Shown in pieces: positions 29,913 to 39,005 of a stretch of 64,000 bases of DNA. Position numbers and translations under genes: made by a program. The notes below the pieces were generated by a model. It was given only the letters and a program-made list of their open reading frames with translations, did not search any database and was not told where the DNA came from. Positions within the stretch are counted from its first letter, which is position 1; the number at the start of each line of letters is the position of its first letter. The stretch is taken from NCBI RefSeq assembly GCF_008369115.1, contig NZ_VOAZ01000003.1, forward strand, positions 186,001 to 250,000, in the 5' to 3' direction. The DNA is from Psychrobacter sp. ANT_WB68 (lineage in GTDB: Bacteria > Pseudomonadota > Gammaproteobacteria > Pseudomonadales > Moraxellaceae).

Positions 29913-32900
29913 ATGAGTTACAAGAAAATTATTAAAGTTTTATCTATAGATAATGACAAAAAGATGGTTTTAAAAAGACGTATAAATAAACTAAAAAGAG
30001 ATCCAAAGGGTTTTTTGGGAGATTCATACAAGAAGCGAAGTAATCAGGCACGAAAATACTTACCTATTAAATATAGCAGTTCGAATCATTTCACTGTTGT
30101 TTCAGCAGTATATAATGTTGAGGACTATATAGAAGATTATTTTGATAGCTTAATAAATCAGTCGCTAAGTTTTAAAAAATATATAAAATTAATTTTAGTA
30201 GATGATGGATCAACAGATGGATCTGCTACTATTATTAAGAAATGGCAAAGAAAATATCCAAATAATATTACTTACTTATATAAAGATAATGGTGGCCAAG
30301 CATCTGCTAGGAATATGGGAATTGATCTAGTAACTAGTGAATGGGTTACTTTTATTGATCCAGACGATTTTGTAGACATAGATTATTTCTATACTTTAAA
30401 TTCCATTTTAGAAAATGACAATTCTTTAAATATGATTGTAGCCAATATCCAGTTATTTATGGAAGAGTTTAATGAGATTAGAAATAGGCATCCACTAAGG
30501 AATCGCTTCAAAAATATTAAGACTAGACTGCCTGCTATGGACTTGAAGAGTCATATCAATCTTTCAGCTGCAGCATCTATCTTTAAAACGTCAATTATTA
30601 ATGAAAAATTTTTACAGTTTGGGGAAGATGTAAAGCCTACTTTTGAGGATGGTAAGTTTATAGCTGAATATCTACTGAGAAATGACGGAAACGTATTGTT
30701 TTCTAAAGACCTAATATATCTTTATAGAAAAAGAAATGATAAAAGCTCTACTGTGGATAAATCTTGGGAAGATAAGAGGAAGTATAGGGATATATTAAAA
30801 AAAGGCTATCTAGCTATTTTATCTATATACAATAATGACTTAGGATATGTGCCTAATCATATTCAAAGAACCGTTTTATATGATATAAGTTGGTATTTAA
30901 GATTATTGGTAGATAATCCTGAGAAAACATTGTTTCTAAGTTGTGAAGAAGAAAATATTTTTCATAAGCTCATTGAAGATATATTTTATTATATAGACTC
31001 AGAGGTCATATTAGATTTTGACTTAGCAGGAATATGGTTTGCATTTAAAGTAGGAATGATTGAAACTTTTAAAAACGATAGGGTTTTTAATCAAATCGTA
31101 TATATTGAAAATATAGATAGAGAAAAAGAGCAAATTCTCATCTCTTACTTCACAGGTCATCAAAGAGCTGTCTCATTCCGATTTGATGGTAAAGATGTGA
31201 TACCTATCTACCAAAAAGTGATAAAACATGATTTTGTAGGTCAAAACTTTGTTAACGAGTTTAGGTCATGGGTTTCTTATAGCTCTAAAGGAAAGTTTGA
31301 AGTATTCATAGATGGCAATAAATCAAGGATTTCACTTAAAGGAAAGCAATATAAGGACGGTGTTGAAGTAGAAGAGATTATAGGTAAGTTTTCGCCATCG
31401 ATACAGTATAAAACTGATGGGAGTTGGTTGTTGATGGATAGAGATACTCAAGCGGACGATAATGCTGAGAGTTTTTACCGATATCTGATGATCAATCATC
31501 CTAATCAGAAAATATGTTTTGCCTTAAGAAGGTCTTCACCAGACTGGAATCGTCTTGAACATGCTGGATTTAATCTTGTCGATTTCGGCACTAAGGAATT
31601 TGAGAAAAAGTTAAAGCTTTCCTCTAAAATTATTAGTAGTCATTTGGATAAATATATAAACAATTATTTCGGTGATGAGTACGAATATAGTAAGAAGTTT
31701 GTCTTTTTACAGCATGGCGTGATAATGAATGATCTATCAGATTGGTTTAGTAGTAAAAATAATCTGCAGTGTTTGATTACAACTACGACTGATGAGTATT
31801 CTTCAATCCTTGATAAAGATAGTAGATATAAGCTTACTGAAAAAGAGGTGGTTCTGACTGGAATACCACGTCATGATAATCTTTTAGCAGATAATTCAAA
31901 CAGTAATAAAATAATACTTATAATGCCCACTTGGCGCAAAGGTATTATGGGTGATACGATTGGCATGGGTAATACCCGTACAATCAATTCAGAGTTTATG
32001 AATACTTCGTATGCTAAACACTGGAGCGATTTATTAAATAGTAATGAGCTCGAGGAGTTATCTCGCCATTACGGATACGAGGTCATTTTTGCTCCACATG
32101 CTAACATTGAGCCTTATTTACCTAACTTTGAACTGCCTGAGTATATAAGTGTTTGGACCGCAACCCATTCTGACTTTAGTATGCAAAAACTTTTTCAAAC
32201 AGCAAGGTTGATGATAACTGACTATTCTTCAGTTGCCTTTGAAATGGGTTTATTGAATAAGTATGTACTTTATTATCAGTTTGATCAGGAAGAGTTTTTT
32301 ACAGTATCACATCTTTTTAAGAAAGGTTATTTTTCCTATGTAGAGAATGGGTTTGGTCCTGTAGCTACCACTCAAGAAGGAATACTAGGTAATCTTGAAG
32401 CGGTTCTTAAGAATGGCGGTGAACCTTTAGAACCTTATAGAACACGTATGATTGAAACCTTTCCATTTAGAGATGGAGAAAATTGTGAGCGAGTATATGA
32501 AGCTATTTTAGATCTCGATCGTCCTGATACCTCAGAAGTTTCCGTTGATACGATTATGGAGTATGCACAGCAAGCCATAACTCATGAGGCTTGGGATCTT
32601 GCACTAGAACGTATTGATAATGCTCTACAGCATTCTGATATTAATCAAGCGCAGTTAGAAGTAATTAATCGAACTAAAGAACAAGTCATTCAGACTGGCT
32701 ATCAAGATGACCCTGTCAAATTAGCTAATATATTATGGCATGAAAAGCGTTTGGGTGAAGGGTTGGAAAAGCTTAAACAGGTTCAGGGTACAGAACTGAC
32801 TGATGAGCTATTACGTCTACGTATTAAGCTAGCTATTCTAAGTAATGACTTTATATTGGCACGAGATTCACAAAAAATGTTATTAGAAGAGTATAGTGAT

Positions 32901-32951
32901 AATTGTACTATTGAAGATTGGCAATTCTACGCACAGTTAGCCAATATATAG
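29913..32951 (+). CDS. GT2 glycosyltransferase fused to CDP-glycerol:glycerophosphotransferase (TagF-like) domain
   Basis: A 1012-aa bifunctional enzyme that probably builds a phosphodiester-linked surface polymer. The N-terminal GT2 domain (about 45-330) shows VVSAVYNVEDYI, VDDGSTDG (96-103) and FIDPDDF. A middle segment of unclear fold follows. The glycerophosphotransferase domain (about 490-865) has FLQHGV (about 598-603), MPTWR (about 671-675), FAPHANI and TDYSSVAFE (about 769-777). The last 130 residues are helical and TPR-like. The start is 29913, because the ATG at 29901 lies where GGAG serves as ribosome-binding site. A basic N-terminal motif KLKRDPxxFxxD is shared with the next gene. 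The first half is more A+T-rich than the second. Confidence 0.88.
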   Translation: MSYKKIIKVLSIDNDKKMVLKRRINKLKRDPKGFLGDSYKKRSNQARKYLPIKYSSSNHFTVVSAVYNVEDYIEDYFDSLINQSLSFKKYIKLILVDDGSTDGSATIIKKWQRKYPNNITYLYKDNGGQASARNMGIDLVTSEWVTFIDPDDFVDIDYFYTLNSILENDNSLNMIVANIQLFMEEFNEIRNRHPLRNRFKNIKTRLPAMDLKSHINLSAAASIFKTSIINEKFLQFGEDVKPTFEDGKFIAEYLLRNDGNVLFSKDLIYLYRKRNDKSSTVDKSWEDKRKYRDILKKGYLAILSIYNNDLGYVPNHIQRTVLYDISWYLRLLVDNPEKTLFLSCEEENIFHKLIEDIFYYIDSEVILDFDLAGIWFAFKVGMIETFKNDRVFNQIVYIENIDREKEQILISYFTGHQRAVSFRFDGKDVIPIYQKVIKHDFVGQNFVNEFRSWVSYSSKGKFEVFIDGNKSRISLKGKQYKDGVEVEEIIGKFSPSIQYKTDGSWLLMDRDTQADDNAESFYRYLMINHPNQKICFALRRSSPDWNRLEHAGFNLVDFGTKEFEKKLKLSSKIISSHLDKYINNYFGDEYEYSKKFVFLQHGVIMNDLSDWFSSKNNLQCLITTTTDEYSSILDKDSRYKLTEKEVVLTGIPRHDNLLADNSNSNKIILIMPTWRKGIMGDTIGMGNTRTINSEFMNTSYAKHWSDLLNSNELEELSRHYGYEVIFAPHANIEPYLPNFELPEYISVWTATHSDFSMQKLFQTARLMITDYSSVAFEMGLLNKYVLYYQFDQEEFFTVSHLFKKGYFSYVENGFGPVATTQEGILGNLEAVLKNGGEPLEPYRTRMIETFPFRDGENCERVYEAILDLDRPDTSEVSVDTIMEYAQQAITHEAWDLALERIDNALQHSDINQAQLEVINRTKEQVIQTGYQDDPVKLANILWHEKRLGEGLEKLKQVQGTELTDELLRLRIKLAILSNDFILARDSQKMLLEEYSDNCTIEDWQFYAQLANI

Positions 32952-32972
32952 ATAATAAAGTCGACTGAATAC

Positions 32973-33000
32973 AAAAAAGAGCTTGTCCAAGCTCTTTTTT
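32973..33000 (+). terminator. Terminator between the two transferase genes
   Basis: AAAAAAGAGCTT (32973-32984) and AAGCTCTTTTTT (32989-33000) with a GTCC loop. A canonical intrinsic terminator only 19 bp before the next ATG, so the Stealth gene is either expressed by readthrough or has little expression. Confidence 0.8.
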
Positions 33001-33019
33001 ACATAGGTTATATACAGAT

Positions 33020-34147
33020 ATGATATCCAAAGTAATAAGTAAGCGTAGTAACTATAAACGTAAGCTTAAAAAGCTAAAAAATAATCCCGGTGTTTTTTTT
33101 CGGGATTATTTCAATAAACGCTACCCTGTTACCAATACTGAACTTGGGGTCGATGAAGTCATTGAAACGGCTTTTGTAGAATATTCTAATATCAATACTG
33201 TCGCTATGCCTGATGATAGAGTCATAGACGTGGTATTTACTTGGGTAGATAATACTGACAAAGCGTGGCAGAAAAAATATAAAAAACATAAATTAGAAGG
33301 AATTGCTGCCCAACTAGGTCAATATGCTACTGATAGCGCACGTTTTGACAATCATAATGAGTTATTTTATTCAGTCAAAGCAGTGAAGAAATACCTACCT
33401 TGGGTAAGACACATTTATATTGTCACTGACAATCAAATACCGGACTGGTTAGATCAGATAAAGGGAATTACTATCATTGATCACACTGAAATTATCGATA
33501 ATAAATATCTACCCACCTTTAATTCACATGTTATAGAAGCGTTTCTATACCGTATACCAGAATTATCAGAAAATTTTATTTATTTTAATGATGATGTGTT
33601 TGTGGCGAAAGAATTACCACAAGAACATTTTTTTTCAGCGAATAATATAAGCTCTTTATTTGTATCGACTAAAAATTTATATGCTATGCAAAAGAAAGGA
33701 GTTGTAACCCCAACCTTAAAAGCTTCGTTGCAGAGTATTGAGCTATTGCAAAAGCACTATCCATACAATATTAAGAATCCGCTTGTTCATACTTATTTTC
33801 CACTAAAAAAATCAGGGTATGAGAAAGCATGGCAGTTATTTGAAAAAGAAATAAAAGCTTTTTTACCTAATCGGTTTCGAGGTAACAACGATCTTAATAT
33901 GGCTTCGTTTTTAGTGCCATGGCTATTGTACTGTGAAGGAAAAGCGATTGAAAAAGTTGATATTTGCTATTACTTCAATATTCGCTCACGCCATGCTTTG
34001 ACACGTTATGAGAAATTGCTGAAACTAAAGAAACTAAATGCTTCGCCTCATTCCTTTTGTGCAAATGATTTCAAGAGCGATAGCGAGAATAAGCTACCTG
34101 ATTATCATGAGCGTTTAATGGGTATGTTAAAGCGTTACTATAAGTAA
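33020..34147 (+). CDS. Stealth-family capsular polysaccharide phosphotransferase
   Basis: A 375-aa protein with the Stealth conserved regions: CR1 IDVVFTWVDNTDKAWQ (about 68-83), CR2 FDNHNELFYSVKAVKKYLPWVRHIYIVTDNQIPDWL (about 109-144), CR3 around YFNDDVFV (188-195), and a C-terminal CR4-like segment. Members transfer hexose- or hexosamine-1-phosphate to make phosphodiester-linked capsules (for example meningococcal group A/X type). Its N-terminus carries the motif KLKNNPGVFFRD also seen in the preceding enzyme. No strong ribosome-binding site precedes the ATG, and a terminator lies just upstream. It ends 4 bp from the convergent KpsC-like gene. Confidence 0.9.
   Translation: MISKVISKRSNYKRKLKKLKNNPGVFFRDYFNKRYPVTNTELGVDEVIETAFVEYSNINTVAMPDDRVIDVVFTWVDNTDKAWQKKYKKHKLEGIAAQLGQYATDSARFDNHNELFYSVKAVKKYLPWVRHIYIVTDNQIPDWLDQIKGITIIDHTEIIDNKYLPTFNSHVIEAFLYRIPELSENFIYFNDDVFVAKELPQEHFFSANNISSLFVSTKNLYAMQKKGVVTPTLKASLQSIELLQKHYPYNIKNPLVHTYFPLKKSGYEKAWQLFEKEIKAFLPNRFRGNNDLNMASFLVPWLLYCEGKAIEKVDICYYFNIRSRHALTRYEKLLKLKKLNASPHSFCANDFKSDSENKLPDYHERLMGMLKRYYK
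33079..33111 (+). repeat. Palindrome inside the 5' end of the Stealth gene
   Basis: AAATAATCCCG (33079-33089) and CGGGATTATTT (33101-33111) form an 11-bp stem around a T-rich loop, within codons 20-31. It could hinder early translation or simply reflect the coded NNPGVFFRDY motif. Confidence 0.5.
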
Positions 34148-34151
34148 ATCG

Positions 34152-35108
34152 CTACCATAAACAATTGTGATAGTGGCTTACAGCATAAAAAAATTCGGCC
34201 TTATTAATTTCCACGTCTGTATAAAAGGGTTGCCCTAATACCGTGACCTTTTTTCCTCTCAGTAATGCTTCAAACCCTCCCAACGATGTAATCGTATATA
34301 CGTGATCGACTGTCTCTAATGCATCGACCAAATGAATAGACTGCGTAAGGATAAGGCAATCTAGCTCAGTAAGAGCACTGACGATAGAGGGGTCATTCAG
34401 CGTCATCGGGTGAGGTTTGACAATAATTTGCGCATCAGGATTCTCTTCGACGGCCTTATTGACCACATCAAGTAGCGAAATGCCAATACCTCCACCATAT
34501 TTCAACGAATCATCATGGGGCACTTGTCCTAATACCAATATGCGTTCTTTATCCTTAACGCCATATAGTGGTGCGACATCGACATAAGGCTGATGGTTGT
34601 ATTTGCTCACTCTATGTGCAACGTAATAGTCAAGCATCTCCTGTGCCAACATCTCATCATAACCATTCTGTTCAAAGTCAAAATTAGCGATTAAGTCAGT
34701 CAAATCATTTGGACGTGTGGTATCGAAGTAGGGTGCTTGGCTGTCCATGACGATAGATAGTGGCGGAGCGCTGCTATCATCGTCAGGGCCGGAACGAATA
34801 AAACCATCCTCTAAAAAGAAAATATCTAGGTTTTGCTCGCGTATATACTCAATAAAATAATCAGGCGCTTTATAACCCCAGATATAGATGACAGGATTCA
34901 CGCGATTGATAAATGATTTTAACCATAGATTGAAATAGCGCTGATCGAAGTGCCGTTGTATTTGGATATGTGATGACTCTAATACCCAATTACCAATCAG
35001 ATCCTGCCATGGCAGCATACCAACGACTAATGCCAAGCGCTGCTTTGGCTGACGATAGTGTTTATAATAGCCTAATAATAGTGGCTTGATGTAAGCGTTA
35101 AATTTCAT
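34152..35108 (-). CDS. KpsC-like capsule polysaccharide transferase, single domain, probably C-terminally truncated
   Basis: A 318-aa protein of the Capsule_synth (KpsC/KpsS, beta-Kdo transferase) family. The family pattern is visible: YIWGYKAPDY, FFLEDGFIRS (Glu100, Asp101), PPLSIVMDSQAPYFDTTRPNDL, ILVLGQVPHDDSLKYGGG, IIVKPHPMT and VYTITSLGGFEALLRGKKVTVLGQPFY. Full KpsC has two such domains (about 675 aa); this is one. After GQPFY the usual AGWGLT segment and about 40 more residues are missing; the frame instead ends DVEINKAEFF...CLW. The gene is convergent with the Stealth gene and divergent from galE. KpsC starts the Kdo linker on group 2 capsules, but no KpsMTDE export genes are in the window. 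Confidence 0.75.
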   Translation of the reverse strand: MKFNAYIKPLLLGYYKHYRQPKQRLALVVGMLPWQDLIGNWVLESSHIQIQRHFDQRYFNLWLKSFINRVNPVIYIWGYKAPDYFIEYIREQNLDIFFLEDGFIRSGPDDDSSAPPLSIVMDSQAPYFDTTRPNDLTDLIANFDFEQNGYDEMLAQEMLDYYVAHRVSKYNHQPYVDVAPLYGVKDKERILVLGQVPHDDSLKYGGGIGISLLDVVNKAVEENPDAQIIVKPHPMTLNDPSIVSALTELDCLILTQSIHLVDALETVDHVYTITSLGGFEALLRGKKVTVLGQPFYTDVEINKAEFFYAVSHYHNCLW

Positions 35109-35266
35109 AATATGGTTGATGGCTCAGATTGATAGCGGGAGAGCAGCCGTGCATTATAGGTGTATTTATGTTGGCAATGCTTTGTAGTTCCCAGTATAGT
35201 TACATTTAAGAGTAAAGACGAATACCTACTTTAAAAACAATAGATCCGAAAGAAATGGTCCATCTT

Positions 35267-36328
35267 ATGAAAAACAAGATATTGGTAACGGGTGGTGCTG
35301 GATATATCGGCTCACACACATGTATCGCTTTGCATCAGGCAGGCTATGATATCGTCGTGTACGATAACTTATCTAATAGTAGCCGTGAAGCTGTCAATCG
35401 TGTCTCTACTCTCATTGGTCAGCCTCTCGAATTTATCGAAGGCGATATCCGCGATTCTGAGTTACTTAGACAGGTATTTGCAGAGCATCAATTTTTTGGT
35501 GTGATTCATTTTGCGGGGTTAAAGGCCGTTGGCGAATCCGTTGCCAAGCCCCTGCTGTACTATAATAATAACGTCAGCGGAACCATTACTTTATTGGAAG
35601 TCATGGCTGAAGCCAACGTTAAAAACTTAGTTTTTTCCTCTTCTGCTACTGTCTATGGTGATCCCGAAACGCTACCTATTGATGAGAACTCGAAGCGTTC
35701 TTGTACCAATCCTTATGGACAAAGTAAGCTGACGGTCGAGCATATTTTAGAAGACTTAGCGGTATCCGATGATAGCTGGAACCTCATTCCTCTCAGGTAT
35801 TTTAATCCGGTAGGGGCGCATTCATCGGGACAAATTGGCGAAGATCCGAATGACATTCCTAATAATTTAATGCCTTATATCTCGCAAGTCGCCGTTGGTA
35901 AGCTTGAAAAGCTCAGCATCTTTGGTAATGATTATTCTACTGTAGATGGTACAGGCGTACGCGACTTTATCCATGTCACTGATCTGGCGCAAGGTCATGT
36001 TGCAGCGCTTAATTATCTACAGCAACAGGCAAGCTCAGATAAAGACAGCTTAGATAAAAATAGCTCAGTAGGCTTCTTGCCTATTAACCTAGGAACAGGC
36101 AAAGGGACTTCAGTTTTAGAGTTGGTCACTGCTTTTTCTGAAGTCTCCGGCCAAGATATTCCTTATCAATTTTCTGCTCGCCGCGCTGGTGATATTGCCA
36201 GCTGCTATGCCAGTGCTGATAAAGCAAAGGAGCTATTAGGTTGGGAAGCGAAACTGTCTATCACTGAGATGTGTCAAGATACGTGGCGTTGGCAAAGTAT
36301 GAATCCGAATGGTTATAACATCGCTTAG
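35267..36328 (+). CDS. galE: UDP-glucose 4-epimerase
   Basis: Interconverts UDP-glucose and UDP-galactose (possibly the N-acetyl forms; the equivalent Acinetobacter gene is called gne1). KILVTGGAGYIGSHTCIALHQAG is the NAD-binding motif. SSSATVYGDP carries the catalytic Ser/Thr, NPYGQSKLTVE the YxxxK pair, and IPLRYFNPVGAHSSG the substrate loop. The protein is about 353 aa, with a short Ser/Asp-rich insertion near residue 255. The start MKNKILVTGG (35267) fits the family; four codons upstream are unlikely. First gene of galE-galU-pgi. Confidence 0.93.
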   Translation: MKNKILVTGGAGYIGSHTCIALHQAGYDIVVYDNLSNSSREAVNRVSTLIGQPLEFIEGDIRDSELLRQVFAEHQFFGVIHFAGLKAVGESVAKPLLYYNNNVSGTITLLEVMAEANVKNLVFSSSATVYGDPETLPIDENSKRSCTNPYGQSKLTVEHILEDLAVSDDSWNLIPLRYFNPVGAHSSGQIGEDPNDIPNNLMPYISQVAVGKLEKLSIFGNDYSTVDGTGVRDFIHVTDLAQGHVAALNYLQQQASSDKDSLDKNSSVGFLPINLGTGKGTSVLELVTAFSEVSGQDIPYQFSARRAGDIASCYASADKAKELLGWEAKLSITEMCQDTWRWQSMNPNGYNIA

Positions 36329-36392
36329 ATTGCATAAAGACTATCTTTAAAGCTAGCTTTTATCTCACACCTTCTAATACAGTTTAAAAATT

Positions 36393-37277
36393 ATGAAAAA
36401 AATCACCCACGCCGTTATTCCCGTCGCAGGCTTTGGCACCCGTATGTTGCCCTTATCTAAATCAGTGCCAAAAGAACTATTGCCACTTGGTAACCGTCCT
36501 GCTATTCATTATGTCGTTGAAGAGGCGATAGCTGCTGGTATCAAACATATTGTGTTGGTTGGTCATGCGCAAAAAAGCGCCATTGAAAATTATTTCGATA
36601 TCAATGCTGAGTTAGATAACCAATTGCGTCAAAAGGGTAAAAACGAGCTGGCCGATAGCCTAAACTGGCTACCAGATGATGTGACGGTATCGATGATACG
36701 CCAAGGTAAACCATTAGGTTTGGGGCATGCGGTGCTTGCAGCGCGCCCAATTATAGGTACGAATGATTTTGCTGTGCTGTTGCCCGATGTGGTGCTAGAC
36801 CCGTTTACTACTGACATGGCAGCGGATAATTTAGCCTTTATGATTGATCGGTTTGCCAGCGATGGTCATTCACAGATATTGGTCGATAAAGTTGCCGATG
36901 AAGATGTGCATAAATACGGTATCGCCCAATTAAATGAAGCGTTGAGTGATGCAAGCGATTTAGCTGATAAAACAGATATGAATGTCAGCTTTAAAGTGTC
37001 CGGTTTTGTAGAAAAGCCAAACCTCGCTCAGGCGCCTTCCAGACTGGCTGTGGTCGGTCGTTATGTTTTTAGCCATCATATTTTTGATTATTTGGCCAAT
37101 ACAAAAGCGTCGGTTGGTGGCGAAATTCAACTGACCGACGCTATTGATGCCTTGATTAGTCAATATGGTGTTAATGTCACAACCATGCGCGGTAATAGTT
37201 ATGATGCCGGTGATATGCGCTCTTATCTGCAGGCGTTTATGTATTTTGCTCAGCAGCAATTGGTCGATGAAGAGTAA
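36393..37277 (+). CDS. galU: UTP-glucose-1-phosphate uridylyltransferase
   Basis: Makes UDP-glucose from glucose 1-phosphate and UTP (294 aa). The nucleotidyltransferase motif AVIPVAGFGTRMLPLSKSVPKELLPLGNRPAIHYVVEEAI starts the protein; IRQGKPLGLGHAVLAARP, FAVLLPDVVLDP, and GFVEKPNLAQAPSRLAVVGRYVF follow. Pgi starts 3 bp after its stop, so the two are very likely co-translated. The product feeds galE and, in other species, Ugd. Confidence 0.97.
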   Translation: MKKITHAVIPVAGFGTRMLPLSKSVPKELLPLGNRPAIHYVVEEAIAAGIKHIVLVGHAQKSAIENYFDINAELDNQLRQKGKNELADSLNWLPDDVTVSMIRQGKPLGLGHAVLAARPIIGTNDFAVLLPDVVLDPFTTDMAADNLAFMIDRFASDGHSQILVDKVADEDVHKYGIAQLNEALSDASDLADKTDMNVSFKVSGFVEKPNLAQAPSRLAVVGRYVFSHHIFDYLANTKASVGGEIQLTDAIDALISQYGVNVTTMRGNSYDAGDMRSYLQAFMYFAQQQLVDEE

Positions 37278-37280
37278 TTA

Positions 37281-38951
37281 ATGAACGATACAAAAGACAA
37301 TAAAGGCTATAGCAGCGCTCGCAATTCTGAATACTGGCAGCTGTTACAACAGTTAGCGGCACAGCCATGGTCGTTGGATGAACTGTTTGCGCAAGATGCT
37401 GAGCGTACGAGCCGTTTTAGTACGCAAGTTGGTGCGCTATATATGGACTATAGCAAGCAGTGTATTGACGAGACGGTATTAGCCAGGTTATTGAGCTTAG
37501 CTGAAAGTTGCGAATTGTCAGGCCGTATCGAGTCTTTATTGCAAGGCGCGATGGTAAATACTAGTGAAGCGCGTGCGGCGCTGCATACGGCGCTGCGCTT
37601 ACCAGCGACAGCGAAATTGCAAGTTGGTACGCAAGATGTCGTCGCCGATGTTCATCGTAGTCTGGCGCAGGTAGCAAGGTTATCGGAGCGTGTCCGTACG
37701 GGTACATGGCGCGGATTTTCCGGCAAGGCGATTACTGATGTGGTTAATATCGGCGTCGGTGGTTCTGATTTAGGTCCGCTGATGGCGACCACGGCGCTAG
37801 ATGAGTGGGCAGATACCAACATTGAGGTACATTTCGTCTCCAATATGGACGGCACGCAACTTGATAATTTACTGAAACACTTAAATCCTGAAACCACCTT
37901 ATTTATTATCTCGTCTAAATCTTTTGGTACCGTTGATACGCTATCCAATGCCAAGACAGCTCTGTCATGGCTCCTTGCAACTGCAAAACTGCGTGCGGGT
38001 ACGGAGGACAGCGTATTACGTCGTCACTTTATGGGCATCTCCGCTAACAGCGAAAAAATGAGCGCGTGGGGTATTCATCCTGAGCATCAGCTACAGCTTT
38101 GGGAATGGGTTGGTGGACGTTTTTCTTTATGGTCAGCGATTGGTCTTGCTATTGCCATTCGTATCGGGATAGATGGGTTTAAGGCTTTATTAGCAGGTGC
38201 TCATAGTATGGATGAGCATTTCGCGCAAGCGGATTTTGCAGAAAACTTACCGGTATTATTGGGTTTGCTTGCTGTCTGGAACAGTACCTTTTTACAAGTG
38301 AATGCTCATACGGTATTGCCGTATGATGGGCGTTTAGGGTATTTGCCCAGCTACTTAACCCAGCTTGAAATGGAAAGTAATGGTAAATCGGTAACGCTGC
38401 ATGGCGAGCGCCTTGATTATGATACGTGTCCGATTTTGTGGGGTGAAATTGGCTCAAACGCTCAGCATGCCTTTTATCAGCTGCTGCATCAAGGAACGCA
38501 GCAAGTCTCTTGTGATTTTATCGCCTGTGTTCGTCGTTATAGTGATAAAGCAACCAATGCGTCGTTACAGCAGCAGCATGAATTGTCTTTAGCCAATTGT
38601 CTAGCGCAAAGTCGGGTACTGGCTTTTGGTAATGCGGCTATCGCTGAGGCCGATGGTCAAATCGCTTCTGATGCTGACAAGTATAAATATTACCGCGGCA
38701 ATCAGCCGTCAACGACGTTACTGATTGACGAGCTGACCCCGCATAGTTTGGGGGCGTTAATCGCCCTTTATGAGCATAAAGTTTATGTCATGGCCAGCAT
38801 TTGGGATATCAATCCGTTTGACCAGTGGGGCGTCGAGATGGGGAAGCAGATGGCAGAGTCCGTGCATACTGCCATGCAGCAAGAGGGTAATCAGCAGTTC
38901 GACAGCTCTACCAATCAGCTGTTACAGCATATAAAGCTGTTTTCTTCATAA
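37281..38951 (+). CDS. pgi: Glucose-6-phosphate isomerase
   Basis: Interconverts glucose 6-phosphate and fructose 6-phosphate (556 aa). Signature segments are VVNIGVGGSDLGPLMA, FVSNMDGTQL, FIISSKSFGTVDTLSNA, GGRFSLWSAIGL, LPYDGRLGYLPSYLTQLEMESNGK and the C-terminal DINPFDQWGVEMGKQMA. It follows galU by 3 bp and sits in the sugar-nucleotide block found at the end of Acinetobacter capsule loci, where it is called gpi. Confidence 0.97.
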   Translation: MNDTKDNKGYSSARNSEYWQLLQQLAAQPWSLDELFAQDAERTSRFSTQVGALYMDYSKQCIDETVLARLLSLAESCELSGRIESLLQGAMVNTSEARAALHTALRLPATAKLQVGTQDVVADVHRSLAQVARLSERVRTGTWRGFSGKAITDVVNIGVGGSDLGPLMATTALDEWADTNIEVHFVSNMDGTQLDNLLKHLNPETTLFIISSKSFGTVDTLSNAKTALSWLLATAKLRAGTEDSVLRRHFMGISANSEKMSAWGIHPEHQLQLWEWVGGRFSLWSAIGLAIAIRIGIDGFKALLAGAHSMDEHFAQADFAENLPVLLGLLAVWNSTFLQVNAHTVLPYDGRLGYLPSYLTQLEMESNGKSVTLHGERLDYDTCPILWGEIGSNAQHAFYQLLHQGTQQVSCDFIACVRRYSDKATNASLQQQHELSLANCLAQSRVLAFGNAAIAEADGQIASDADKYKYYRGNQPSTTLLIDELTPHSLGALIALYEHKVYVMASIWDINPFDQWGVEMGKQMAESVHTAMQQEGNQQFDSSTNQLLQHIKLFSS

Positions 38952-39005
38952 TCGTGCTGTTAACTTATTAACGCTATTAATTCACCAATAATCAAAGGTA
39001 AAATC

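Noticed and set aside
34152-34230. Sequencing frameshift as certain explanation for the KpsC-like C-terminus
   Set aside because: Alternative frames are short and do not restore the full family C-terminus; kept only as a possibility.
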